NCBI RefSeq assembly: GCF_014268785.2 | Contig: NZ_JABWRD020000001.1 | Span: 310,001-374,000, forward strand | Direction: 5' to 3' | Origin: Pseudomonas shirazensis | GTDB taxonomy: Bacteria; Pseudomonadota; Gammaproteobacteria; Pseudomonadales; Pseudomonadaceae | DNA: 64,000 bases | Shown here: positions 9,716 through 18,548 of the stretch, piece after piece | Numbering within the stretch: position 1 is the stretch's first letter | Layout: the number at the start of each line of letters is the position of its first letter | Notes under the pieces: model-generated | What the model was told of the DNA's origin: nothing | The model's input: only the letters and a program-made list of their open reading frames with translations | Database searches by the model: none | Program-made: the position numbers and the translations under genes

Positions 9716-12381
9716 TAAACAACTCCTTGAAGCGCTTCAAAGAGTTCTGTCAGCTCCTTGGTCTCATCATAGACAGTCAAGGAGGTAGATATTTTTCGGT
9801 AAATTGAGCGCTTGCACCACTTCTCGAGAGCATCATCATCGAAAATGATAATGATGACCGTTACAAAGAACCCAATCCAGAATCCACCCAGAATCATACG
9901 GACGAGAAAGAGACGTGTGGCTTGGGAGCCAAGTTTAGATGCCAATCCGCTCATCCCACTAGCTAGGTAACGAACGAATTTGCTTGTGCTGTTGCGGGAA
10001 AGGTAATCAAAAAGTGGGCGGGCTATAGCGATGGCAGTGCCCAGCTCTGCAAAAGAAAGCGTAACCGTGGCCGCTCCCCGCGTAGCATATGCCGTCACCA
10101 ATATCCTCGCGCGGGCTTCTATCTCAGTCGACGATGCCCCAAGTGCCTCCTGATGGTGTGTTCGCATGTCTACAAAATCCCACCACGAGATCATCAATCC
10201 GCCCATACCAGCTAAACTCGCACCCCAAAGCTTCAAGCGCCCCAGCGTCACTGCCGCACCCCTTCCAGTCACACTACTGCCGCCATACTTCGCCAGCACC
10301 TGATCCACATAACTGGCACCTATTTCAAACCCGGCCGCGGCGGTTGTCATAGCCATTGCCAGCATCTCTGCTTTAACCCGAGTGCTGCTGTCTGGCAGTT
10401 GCTGTGCCTTGTTCGCCATCAGCATCCCTTCCAACAGGCAAATTACCGCGGACGCGCGGACTTTGTAGAAGTCGCTGCGGTTGGCCTGTACCAAGCCCTC
10501 TGCCCATGCCTGATCCAGATAACGCGCAACCTGGCCGCCGCTGCGTTGCGGGTTCACTGCGTGACCGCTGCGTGCTGCATCGCCAAGACGAACTTCAACC
10601 GCTGTTTGGTGAACCGAAGCAAACAGGGTCAGGCGCAGGCCATGGTGCAGTGCGCGGTCGACGCTGTTGGGTGCCGCAGTACGCAGTACTTGGCGGCCGA
10701 GGAGAACAAACCATGCGTACAGGCCGATGCTGGCGGCGGCGCTTTGGCTTTGCAGTTGCTCGTAGAGTGTGTTGACGCGGTCAAAGGCGCTGGCGGCAGC
10801 AAGTGCTTGTTTGGTGACGGCTTCGGGCACTTCAAGGGACGATTGCGTTGCGGGAGCAGCTTTGGCGGCTTCAAGCAGTGCGGCAAGTTCTTCGCGGATG
10901 TCGTCCTGGTTGTAGCAGAGGGCGCGCATGATCAGGTTGCTGGGGTGCAGCCATCTACCGTGCCAGCATCGGTCGAGCACTCTGCTGCCCAGATCGCTTA
11001 GTTCCATACCGATCACGCACTGGCCGGTCTGCTCGGCAAATGCCAGGCCGCTGATCAGATCCTGGGTGTCGTAACTATCAAGGGCCTGCAAAAGGCGATC
11101 ATCTTGCACCCAGAGGCAATGATCAAGGCTGCGCTCTTCTGCTATCTGTTGCGCGTGTTGCATCACCTCCTCAAAACGCTGAACCTGGCTGCGCATGGCC
11201 TTGCCATCCACCAAGGGGCCATACTTTTCATTGAATTTGTTCTCGAACTCGCCGTTGTCCAGACGCCCTTGTACCTCGGCGCGCAGCTCTTGTTCATACC
11301 GCCGCATCTGAGGTTCCATGCGTTGGTGGTGCTCTTCCGGGCTAACCGGATTTGCAGAGGTATGGTGCTCAACCAAGGCCATGGAGCTTAGGTGCGCTTC
11401 CTTGGCCATGAGCTTGGTCTGAACGATGTTCTCGGCCATCATCTGTGGGTAGAGCTTGGCCACCTCCAGAAATGACTGCGCCACCAGCAGCCGGCGCTCA
11501 TTGTCTACCCCCGGTTCGACGGTGCGCTGCAGCCAGTTGCTTTTCACTTCGTCAACTGCCGCGTTGCGCCAGGCGTTGAGCTCTTGAGTAATGCCAATGG
11601 CATCGGCGATGACGATCGCAGCGCCGCGCGGCTTGACCTGGTTGACCGCTGGCGCCAGGGCTTGGTGAGAGGCATGCCGCGAAACGATCTGGTTGTAGTT
11701 GAAGGGCTGCAAATCCAGCAGTGCCTGGAGCTCGGGCTGACCCGCAGCCTTGAAGTCAACCACCCAGTCCAGCTGATCGTGTTTGATCACATGGGCTTGG
11801 TGGGGCGCCTCAGCTGGCTGAATGAGTTGGGCGATGTCAATCGCAGGCAAGTTGTTGCGGTACTCGGTCTCAAGCAGCCGGTAGTTGTCGAGCATGCGCG
11901 GCGTCAGCGGTGATGGACTGTATAGCGGGCGTAGCTCCTCGATATCATCCAGATCGTGCAGGGTGATGGTCCAGCCGAAACTGCGGATCATCTCTTCCAG
12001 GTTGCTCGCCATCGGCGCAGCCCACGGCGCATCGGCGCTGATGTACTGCAGCGAACCGTTGGCGGCAACGCGGTACTGGCTGTGCCACTCATGGGCTGAT
12101 GCGCTGCGGCGTTTGAACAGCAGGTAGAAAAAACCTTCGCGCAGCGGGCGTATGGCATAGGTGGAGTGCTGTAGCTCGCCGACGTCCTGAAAAGGGCTCA
12201 GATGGCCGGGTAGTTGCGGCAATAGCGCGCGCTGAGCCGGGTTGCCACCAATTGCGGCATAGCGTAATGGCAGCAGTTCGAAGCGTCGGGTGCAGTTGGC
12301 GACCGGGCTGTTGGACAGAGCTGGCTTGTAGCCCGAGTTGATTCGTTGGCATAACGCGAGTGTTTCGACGAGTGAGTTCAA
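9715..12381 (-). CDS. VasX-like T6SS toxin (membrane-active effector)
   Basis: This 888-residue protein has an N-terminal VasX/MIX-type region (about residues 25-170). It includes FELLPLRYAAIGG and TYAIRPLREGFFYLLF, features I associate with the toxin VasX N-terminal domain. A long alpha-helical middle follows. The C-terminal third holds hydrophobic stretches (about 690-720, 745-775 and 815-850) and fits a pore-forming or membrane-disrupting effector. The start is TTG at 12381: GAGG lies seven bases upstream, and an in-frame stop four codons further upstream excludes a longer form. It follows the DUF4123 gene after 22 bp and overlaps the next gene by one base. Confidence 0.78.
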   Translation of the reverse strand: MNSLVETLALCQRINSGYKPALSNSPVANCTRRFELLPLRYAAIGGNPAQRALLPQLPGHLSPFQDVGELQHSTYAIRPLREGFFYLLFKRRSASAHEWHSQYRVAANGSLQYISADAPWAAPMASNLEEMIRSFGWTITLHDLDDIEELRPLYSPSPLTPRMLDNYRLLETEYRNNLPAIDIAQLIQPAEAPHQAHVIKHDQLDWVVDFKAAGQPELQALLDLQPFNYNQIVSRHASHQALAPAVNQVKPRGAAIVIADAIGITQELNAWRNAAVDEVKSNWLQRTVEPGVDNERRLLVAQSFLEVAKLYPQMMAENIVQTKLMAKEAHLSSMALVEHHTSANPVSPEEHHQRMEPQMRRYEQELRAEVQGRLDNGEFENKFNEKYGPLVDGKAMRSQVQRFEEVMQHAQQIAEERSLDHCLWVQDDRLLQALDSYDTQDLISGLAFAEQTGQCVIGMELSDLGSRVLDRCWHGRWLHPSNLIMRALCYNQDDIREELAALLEAAKAAPATQSSLEVPEAVTKQALAAASAFDRVNTLYEQLQSQSAAASIGLYAWFVLLGRQVLRTAAPNSVDRALHHGLRLTLFASVHQTAVEVRLGDAARSGHAVNPQRSGGQVARYLDQAWAEGLVQANRSDFYKVRASAVICLLEGMLMANKAQQLPDSSTRVKAEMLAMAMTTAAAGFEIGASYVDQVLAKYGGSSVTGRGAAVTLGRLKLWGASLAGMGGLMISWWDFVDMRTHHQEALGASSTEIEARARILVTAYATRGAATVTLSFAELGTAIAIARPLFDYLSRNSTSKFVRYLASGMSGLASKLGSQATRLFLVRMILGGFWIGFFVTVIIIIFDDDALEKWCKRSIYRKISTSLTVYDETKELTELFEALQGVV
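9721..9746 (-). promoter_or_regulatory. hairpin holding the Shine-Dalgarno of the putative immunity gene
   Basis: On the minus strand the arms AACTCTTTGAA and TTCAAGGAGTT pair over 11 positions (one of them a U-G wobble) around a GCGC loop. It covers the last toxin codons. The 3' arm contains AAGGAG, placed seven bases before the ATG of the downstream gene. A ribosome finishing the toxin gene would melt the stem, so downstream translation should be coupled to toxin translation. Confidence 0.5.
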
Positions 12382-12403
12382 GGGGAGGCCTCAGTTTGGC
12401 TAT

Positions 12404-13270
12404 CTACAGGCGAGCCTGAATATTGTCGTGGAGCGAGGAGTGTTCATCGCGGGTCTGTGCCACCGCGTCAGCCCAGTCTTGCAGTTCGCTGATGGCAGCA
12501 CCGTAGCGGGCGATCAACAGGACATAGACGATCAAGTCATCGTCGCGGCTCAGGCCCTGCCTGCGGGCTTCTGCCAGGAAGTGCTGGATCAGGCCCAGGC
12601 GTGTGCCGTGGCACTCGTTGCTCAGCTTGGGACAGGTGTACTGCTTCTTCGTCATTTCGGCGATCTGATAGCTCAGTGGGTCGCCGGCCAGGGCCAGGCA
12701 GAAGGCTTGGTCGAGAACGAGGGGTGGCGTGGCGGCAGAAGATGGGCGATCAGCGCCGGCAATCGACGGCCATACCGTACCGGTAGGGGTGGGCTCTGCG
12801 AACCACCAGCGCTGAATCGGCGCCAGCCATTCGCTGACACCCGGCAGGTCGCGGCGTTTGTCCAGCGTGCGCAGCGCGGTAGCAGTATGCCAACGCAACA
12901 GGTAGCGATGACCATCTGCAGCAACGGCTATATTGGCCTGGCTTAGATGGGTGAGCAGTTGCGCGGGCTGCAGGGCGCTGACGATCCAGCCGCAGACTGC
13001 TATCGACGCGACCCTGGCCACGTTGTCCATAAAGCTGTGTTGAAAGGTGACGCCGTAGTCGGCTCTTGCACCGAACAGCCATGGGCCGCGGTCACGCAGA
13101 TTACTGAACTGAGCTTGCTGCAACAGCGGCCAGCCGCAATCGCCATACATCCGCATCAGTTTTTCGCGGGCGGCCGGTGTGAGTCTGGCCATCTCGATGA
13201 TGCCGCTTAGGCGGTAGCGACTGGAAATGCGCAGTTGTTCAACAAATTCTTTGTCTGGTGGCATTTGCAT
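12404..13270 (-). CDS. DUF4123 T6SS effector adaptor/chaperone
   Basis: A 288-residue soluble protein with the DUF4123 hallmarks GPWLFGARA (about residue 70) and RWHTATALRTL (about residue 140). DUF4123 (Tap/TEC) proteins load a cognate effector onto VgrG. The ATG at 13270 shares its A with the vgrG stop (TGATG), and GGAGGG inside vgrG supplies the ribosome binding site nine bases away. A longer frame to 13339 lies inside vgrG and is rejected. Position between vgrG and the toxin indicates that it delivers that toxin. Confidence 0.85.
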   Translation of the reverse strand: MQMPPDKEFVEQLRISSRYRLSGIIEMARLTPAAREKLMRMYGDCGWPLLQQAQFSNLRDRGPWLFGARADYGVTFQHSFMDNVARVASIAVCGWIVSALQPAQLLTHLSQANIAVAADGHRYLLRWHTATALRTLDKRRDLPGVSEWLAPIQRWWFAEPTPTGTVWPSIAGADRPSSAATPPLVLDQAFCLALAGDPLSYQIAEMTKKQYTCPKLSNECHGTRLGLIQHFLAEARRQGLSRDDDLIVYVLLIARYGAAISELQDWADAVAQTRDEHSSLHDNIQARL

Positions 13271-15450
13271 CAGTAAGCACCCTCCATTCGGACCAGGTTG
13301 TGGCCATCGGCGATGGCCTTGAGCAAGCAACTTAGGCAAATTGGCTCGCCAGGCTCGGCTACCCCGTTGGCTGAGGTGGTGTGCTGGCTACCCTGCGGCT
13401 GCTGGGCGATCGGCCCTTTGAAGGTCAAGCCGACGCCATTCAGGGTGATGCCTGCGCCATCTACCCGCAGCTGGCCGGCAGGGCTGGTTATGGTCAGACT
13501 CTCGGTGACCTGAATTTCATAGGTTCTGGTGGTGTGGCGGATCGCCTCGCCGGTTTGCAGGGTGCTGTGGCCACTGACGACCTGTTGGTGGTGGCCCCCA
13601 ATGTTGACCAGGTGATTGGCTTTGATGGTGTCCTGACGGTGATTGCCGACGGACTCGATCCGGTCCTGGCCGATGACCACAGTTTGGCTGTGACCAATGC
13701 TTAGGCTGTCGTTGTTGCCGATCTCGTGCTGGCGGTCCTGGCCGATGGTCAGGCTTTCGTTGCGGGCAATGTACTCGCGACGGTCCTGGCCGACCGACAG
13801 GGTTTCATCGCGCCCGATCCGTTCGCTGCGATCGTTGCCGACCGAAGTGGTTTCATCGTGCTTGACGACGTTGTTCTGATCGCGCTCGGCATGAATGAAA
13901 ACCTCCTGGCGGTCTAGCTCGTCCTCGAAGCGCAGTTCATTGAAGCCCCGACCCTTGTGGGTCTGACTCTTGATGGTCATGCGCGTCTTGTGTTCTGGCA
14001 GGTCATAGGGCGGCAGCTGATTACCGCAGTACGTGCGGCCGGTGATCATCGGCTGGTCAGGATCGCCGTTGACGTACTGGATGATAACGTCCTGGCCGAT
14101 CCGCGGGATCGCCATCGAGCCCCAGCTACCACCGGCCCAGCCTTGTGACACGCGCACCCAGCAGGAGCTGAATTCGTTATCACGGCTCTCGCGATCCCAG
14201 GGAAAGCTGACCTTGACTCGGCCCCATTCGTCGCAGTAGATCTCTTCACCTGCAGGGCCGACCACGGTGGCCATGTGCGGGCCGTCGACACGTGGCCTGG
14301 GCAAAGACTCCGGGCGCCATTCGACTCGTCCCGGAACAAGCACTGCTGCCTGTTTGTATTCAGTGCCTCGCTCGGCGCCAGCACTTTCTTCTTCGAAACT
14401 GGTGAACTGGGTGCCCTCGTGCCGCGCACTGATGACGCGCCAATGCACATTAAGACTTGCCCGGGGGTGCTCGATCAGATTGAAGCTCAAGCCGGGTTGC
14501 AGGCGCGCGTCATCGCCAGCGACGTGAGCCAATCGCGCATCGTGGCGCAGTGCGTTGGCGCGGGTTTCGGTAAAGGGCTTGCCGGCGATATCACGCTTGT
14601 AGCGTCCCGGGTAGTCGAAGCGCTGGTAGACCGTGGCATTGGCTACGGCGTCGTAAGGCGTGGCGAAGTGTTCCTGGCGGTAGCGAGGGTTGGTGAAGGT
14701 ATAGTCGCGCTGTACCTGCCGGTTGCTGCGGATCTGCTCGCTATATTCAAAACGGCGCAGGCAAGGTTGTGCTTGATCACCTCCGCTAAGTGAGTGGTAG
14801 AGCACCCCAATGGGGTCTTCAGGTTCATCTTCCCGAGGCGCGCGGTCGTTCTCCTCTTGCTTGATCGCACCGGCGCTGATCAAGCCCAACGCCAGCAGGC
14901 GATCGGTGATCAGCAAGCGGTGGTGCTGCGGGGTGTGTTCAAAGCGGTAGACGAAGCCTTCTTCAGCTGCCAGGCGAGCGATGAAGTCCAGGTCGGTCTC
15001 GCCTGCCTGGACGCAAAACTCGCGAACCTGATGCTCGAAACTGGTGCCCAACTGGTACTGCGTGATGCCCTGTCGTTCAAGCATGACTTCGAGGATCTGT
15101 ACGACGCTTTTATGTTGGAAGATGCGCCAGTTCGAGCGCAGGCCGGCTCGGGCCAATTGGGGCTCGACCACTGCGCGGTAACGAGTGCGGTAGAACCCGG
15201 TTTCACCCTGGCTGAAGCTGCTGACCAACCCGTGTACGTAGCGTAACGGATGCTCGCCGCGCCACAGGGTGAACAGGACAGGCTGATCAAGCAGTTGTTT
15301 GAAGTCGAGCTCATCTTGATGACTGATCAGCTCAAGACTCAAGCGGAAAGGGCTGCTGACTGCTTCTTCGAGAATGAACGACATGACTTCGAAGGTCGCT
15401 TTGCCCGCGAGCGGCTGAAAGCTGAAACGTAGATCGGATTGACTGGGCAT
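13270..15450 (-). CDS. vgrG: type VI secretion spike protein VgrG
   Basis: VgrG of 726 aa: gp27-like N-terminal half (from LRFSFQPLAGKATFEV), gp5 OB-fold around residues 385-480 (ATVVGPAGEEIYCDEWGRVKV, then WVRVSQGWAGGSWG), and a beta-helix needle built from VGxDRxExI-like repeats (about 520-625). The C-terminus ends with a cysteine pair (PICLSC) and has no enzymatic extension, so it is a cargo VgrG. The ATG at 15450 is preceded by GAGGAAAC; the longer frame to 15522 lacks support. No T6SS sheath, membrane-complex or ClpV genes are in the window, so this is an orphan vgrG island. Confidence 0.95.
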   Translation of the reverse strand: MPSQSDLRFSFQPLAGKATFEVMSFILEEAVSSPFRLSLELISHQDELDFKQLLDQPVLFTLWRGEHPLRYVHGLVSSFSQGETGFYRTRYRAVVEPQLARAGLRSNWRIFQHKSVVQILEVMLERQGITQYQLGTSFEHQVREFCVQAGETDLDFIARLAAEEGFVYRFEHTPQHHRLLITDRLLALGLISAGAIKQEENDRAPREDEPEDPIGVLYHSLSGGDQAQPCLRRFEYSEQIRSNRQVQRDYTFTNPRYRQEHFATPYDAVANATVYQRFDYPGRYKRDIAGKPFTETRANALRHDARLAHVAGDDARLQPGLSFNLIEHPRASLNVHWRVISARHEGTQFTSFEEESAGAERGTEYKQAAVLVPGRVEWRPESLPRPRVDGPHMATVVGPAGEEIYCDEWGRVKVSFPWDRESRDNEFSSCWVRVSQGWAGGSWGSMAIPRIGQDVIIQYVNGDPDQPMITGRTYCGNQLPPYDLPEHKTRMTIKSQTHKGRGFNELRFEDELDRQEVFIHAERDQNNVVKHDETTSVGNDRSERIGRDETLSVGQDRREYIARNESLTIGQDRQHEIGNNDSLSIGHSQTVVIGQDRIESVGNHRQDTIKANHLVNIGGHHQQVVSGHSTLQTGEAIRHTTRTYEIQVTESLTITSPAGQLRVDGAGITLNGVGLTFKGPIAQQPQGSQHTTSANGVAEPGEPICLSCLLKAIADGHNLVRMEGAY
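13520..13880 (-). repeat. tandem repeats encoding the VgrG beta-helix
   Basis: Degenerate repeats of about 24 bases encode GxDRxExI/GxxESLxI units. Examples are VGNDRSERIG, RDETLSVGQD and RNESLTIGQD. They build the triple-stranded needle. The DNA repeats (variants of CGGTCCTGGCCGA on the plus strand) could recombine between vgrG paralogues. Confidence 0.75.
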
Positions 15451-15799
15451 ATTGATGTTTCCTCGTCTACCAGATAGCTGCGCCGCTTTAGTGCACAGAG
15501 CTGGTTGATTCGTCATGGCCACGAGCGTGAAAGCTGGGGCTGAACATTAACGAGGAATTGTTTTGCTGGGAATTTTTTGCTTCCTAAAGTCTTGTAGGAT
15601 ATTTCCGAAGATGAAACTTTTGAATGTTTCCGTTTTTTGCTAGCTGAGTTTAAGTCGTAGGCACTACAGGCAGTAGGGCGGCAGTTACACATAGCTAACG
15701 TCAATTAAAAATTGCAGAACCTGAGAGCGCATGCGTCATCAAGGACCGAAGTTCGGAAGCTGCCTTTGCAGGCCACTCCCGTCAGTTCCAATTTCTTTC
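15451..15799. other. AT-rich intergenic region upstream of vgrG
   Basis: About 350 bp lie between the vgrG start and the TonB-receptor stop, both on the minus strand. It should hold the vgrG promoter and the end of the receptor transcript. It is clearly more AT-rich than the surroundings (for example around 15545-15660). I found no convincing sigma-70 or sigma-54 promoter, terminator or gene. The short frames here have poor composition and no ribosome binding sites. Confidence 0.6.
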
Positions 15800-17860
15800 C
15801 TAGAAGTCGACCGTCAACCCCGCATACGACGCTCGCCCATCACCAGGCGAGTGCAGTGAGTCTTTAGCCCCATCCGGGTCATACCAGGCATATTCGTAAT
15901 AACGGTCGGTGAGGTTCTTGAGCTGCAGGTCAACGCTCAACGTCTCGGTGAACGTGTAAGTCGCGCCGATATTCATCAACACATAACCGCCATACGTACC
16001 TTGAGTGTTTTCCCGCTCAAGATAGTAGTTGGTCTGCCCATTCATCCACGCAGTCAACTGCAACGCTTGCGTCGCCTGGTAACTGATACCGGTATTCCAC
16101 AAATGATGCGGAACATGGTCAATTTCCTTGCCTTTACTCTGTGGCAAGGCGCTACTCGGCTCGAGGATTTTCGAGTATTGCCATGAATACGAAGCCCACA
16201 CTTCGGTGCGTTCGTCCGGGTGCAGGTTGACCTGCAGGTCGTAACCCCAGCGGCGGGTTTCACCAACGTTGTCGGACTCCCCGCTGGGGTCGTTGAGGCG
16301 GCGGCTGACTTCGCCGGTGGCGTCCTGGCGCCAGTAGGCGACGCGGCCATCAACCCAGCTGGCGGGGGTGAACTTCATGCCGGTTTCCCCGCCTTCGTTG
16401 ATCGACGGTTGCAGGTCTTCATTGCGCGGCGGCACCTTGTAGGCCGCAGCGCCGCTGCCGACCTGGAACGTGCGGCCCCAGTTGGCGTAAAGGCTGGCGT
16501 ACTTCCAGGGCGAATAGACCACACTGAGCTTGGGTTGCTTGATCAGCCCGTAGTCGTTGATGTCGGAGGTTTGCCCGGTGAGTTGGTTGGTGAAGTCGCC
16601 GCTGATCTTGTCGACGCGATAGGCCGGCACGATCTTCAGCGACTCGAACGGTTCGATCTCGGCCTGCACGTAAGCGCCGACCGTGTTGAAATCGAAGTCC
16701 TGGTCGCGGGTCTGTGCTTGGCGTACGCGCTGGACGGTGCGATAGCGCTCGCTGCGGTTGTTCTGCTTCTGCACGTCGCTGCCGCCTTCCAGGGCAAAGC
16801 TGTGCAGCCAGTCCACTTCTGGTCGCCAGGTCAGCGAGGTGAGGGCGCCGTACTGGGTTTCATAGGCATCACGCTCTTGCTGCGCGCTGGTGCGCCAGTA
16901 CTGGGTCCAGCGCCGATCATCGAAAGTATTCAGGTAGGTCTTGGCCGACCAGGCGAGGGTCTCGGCCAGGTCGGTGTCGAAGTGCACGCTGAGCTGGTTC
17001 ATGCGCCGGGTGCCTTTGTCGCTGGCGTTGAAGTCGTTGCTCAAGCGCGGGTGCTGGCGGGCATCGGCTTCGCTCAAGTAACCCGCTTCCTGTGCGTCGG
17101 CTTCGTAATGGCGGGCGCTAAGGCCGAGACGGTAGCTGCCGTCGTCGGGGGTATAGAACCACTTGCCGCTGAAGCTGTAGCGCTCGGTATCTGCATGCTC
17201 GCGGTAGCCGTCGACCTGCTGGCGGGCGAAGAAGTAGTTCTGCGTCCAGTTGCTGGTTTCGATGCCCTTGGCCAGTTGCACTTCGCGGGTATTGAAGCTG
17301 CCGTAGCGCAGGCGCGCCTTGTTGTAGTTGCCGCCGCTGCGAGTGTTGATATTGACGTTGCCGGCGATGTTGTTGAGGCCATAGCGCGGATCGCTGGTAC
17401 CGCGCACGACCTCGACGCTGTCGATGTCCAGCGGGAATACCGAGTCGATGAAGGGCATGTTGCCGTCATTGGTATTGCTCGGGATGCCGTCGATCAGCAG
17501 CTTTACGGCGTTGACTTCGCCTTCCCCATTGAAGCCGCGAAACGACAACTTGCCCGAGGTGGTGCCTTGGTTGAAGCCGGTGAGCATCACGCCCGGTGCA
17601 CGGTTGAACAGCTCCCAGCTGTAGGCAACGGGCATTTTCTCGAGAATGTCGCCGCCAAGAATATCTACTGAACTGAGCACACTGCTGGTCGCCAGCGGCC
17701 CGCTACTGGTGCCGGAGACGGTAACGGCGCCGAGAGTCAGGGTGGAATTGTCGGTAGGCACAGCCTGAGCAATGGCTTGGGACAGTGGGCAGAGCGTGGC
17801 GGCACAGGTAATGGCAAGCACGGGCACGACGCTACGTGCAGTACGAAGGTACGCAGGCAT
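15800..17860 (-). CDS. TonB-dependent outer-membrane receptor
   Basis: A 686-residue receptor with a signal peptide (about residues 1-32, ending AIAQA), a TonB-box-like AVTVSG near residue 48, a plug domain (about 55-175, with LLIDGIPSN and VEVVRGTSDPRYGLNNIAGNVNI), and a 22-strand barrel ending in the aromatic signature AGLTVDF. There is no N-terminal signalling domain, so it is not a sigma-factor-coupled transducer. The substrate is not evident. The adjacent DUF2946 gene, a family often beside copper or other metal receptors, suggests a metal or metal complex. AGGAACC precedes the ATG. Confidence 0.9.
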   Translation of the reverse strand: MPAYLRTARSVVPVLAITCAATLCPLSQAIAQAVPTDNSTLTLGAVTVSGTSSGPLATSSVLSSVDILGGDILEKMPVAYSWELFNRAPGVMLTGFNQGTTSGKLSFRGFNGEGEVNAVKLLIDGIPSNTNDGNMPFIDSVFPLDIDSVEVVRGTSDPRYGLNNIAGNVNINTRSGGNYNKARLRYGSFNTREVQLAKGIETSNWTQNYFFARQQVDGYREHADTERYSFSGKWFYTPDDGSYRLGLSARHYEADAQEAGYLSEADARQHPRLSNDFNASDKGTRRMNQLSVHFDTDLAETLAWSAKTYLNTFDDRRWTQYWRTSAQQERDAYETQYGALTSLTWRPEVDWLHSFALEGGSDVQKQNNRSERYRTVQRVRQAQTRDQDFDFNTVGAYVQAEIEPFESLKIVPAYRVDKISGDFTNQLTGQTSDINDYGLIKQPKLSVVYSPWKYASLYANWGRTFQVGSGAAAYKVPPRNEDLQPSINEGGETGMKFTPASWVDGRVAYWRQDATGEVSRRLNDPSGESDNVGETRRWGYDLQVNLHPDERTEVWASYSWQYSKILEPSSALPQSKGKEIDHVPHHLWNTGISYQATQALQLTAWMNGQTNYYLERENTQGTYGGYVLMNIGATYTFTETLSVDLQLKNLTDRYYEYAWYDPDGAKDSLHSPGDGRASYAGLTVDF

Positions 17861-17939
17861 GAATAAAGGTTCCTGACAGAAAAGTCGGAGACGACCGTGC
17901 TGCGCAGTTCGCGCGCACGATCATTTGCTTGGCGACGAT

Positions 17940-18344
17940 TCAGGTCAGCGGCGGGGCGCGTGGGGTGAGGTTCGGCCACTGCTGGCGCGGCAGCGGCAAC
18001 TCCGGCCGCTGGCCGAGCAACAGGGCGTCTGACCAGAAGCGTGGCAACAGGTGTTTGAAGTAGGCGCCTGGCAGCGCCGCTTGGCCGGTATGGCCACAGC
18101 AGCAATCACCGGCCTGGGGCTTGATCTCGCCGTGCCCGGAGAAGTCTGGCAACTCCAGCTTGAGTTGCGCCAGCACCGACCTGGGCAAATTCTGCCCGCC
18201 ATGCAGGCTGCAGAAGCTGCCGAAGATCAGCGATTCATCCAGGGCGGGCTCACGCAGGGCACGCTCGAGCGGCATCGCCAGCAGGTTGAACAACACTGCG
18301 CAACAGGCGAGTAGCAAGAGGTAAGGGTGCAGGCGTGACCGCAT
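17940..18344 (-). CDS. DUF2946-like small membrane/periplasmic protein
   Basis: This 134-residue protein has one N-terminal hydrophobic segment (YLLLLACCAVLFNLLAMPLE) followed by a Cys/His-bearing region with CSLHGG and GDCCCGHTG. This is the general form of DUF2946 proteins, which are often encoded next to TonB-dependent metal receptors. The clustered cysteines and histidines could bind metal. It is 79 bp upstream of the receptor on the same strand and is probably cotranscribed. The biochemical role is unknown. Confidence 0.7.
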   Translation of the reverse strand: MRSRLHPYLLLLACCAVLFNLLAMPLERALREPALDESLIFGSFCSLHGGQNLPRSVLAQLKLELPDFSGHGEIKPQAGDCCCGHTGQAALPGAYFKHLLPRFWSDALLLGQRPELPLPRQQWPNLTPRAPPLT

Positions 18345-18548
18345 CGGCGTTACCAGAAAAGTAGGCGCGCATTAAGCCGCATCTGGCTGGGCCTGTAAAA
18401 GTGTCTTGATGCGCTATGTTGTCACGGGTGAGCGCGATTGGTGCAGGCATGCTCCATGCAAAGCCAGGCGTCGAGCGCTCGACACAGGCGACCACTGCGC
18501 AGACAATCATGCCTGCCGGCATCGGCTGTGCCCTGGAGCAAACGCCAA

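Noticed and set aside
9835..9860. CATCATCATC...GATAATGATG inverted repeat near the toxin 3' end
   Set aside because: It results from coding the hydrophobic/acidic run IIIIFDDD in the toxin and has no sign of regulatory placement.
13500..13880. VgrG repeats as a CRISPR-like array
   Set aside because: The repeats are degenerate, in frame, contiguous without spacers, and encode the beta-helix needle.
15513..15704. 63-codon minus-strand frame in the AT-rich gap upstream of vgrG
   Set aside because: No ribosome binding site, atypical composition, and it overlaps the likely vgrG promoter region.
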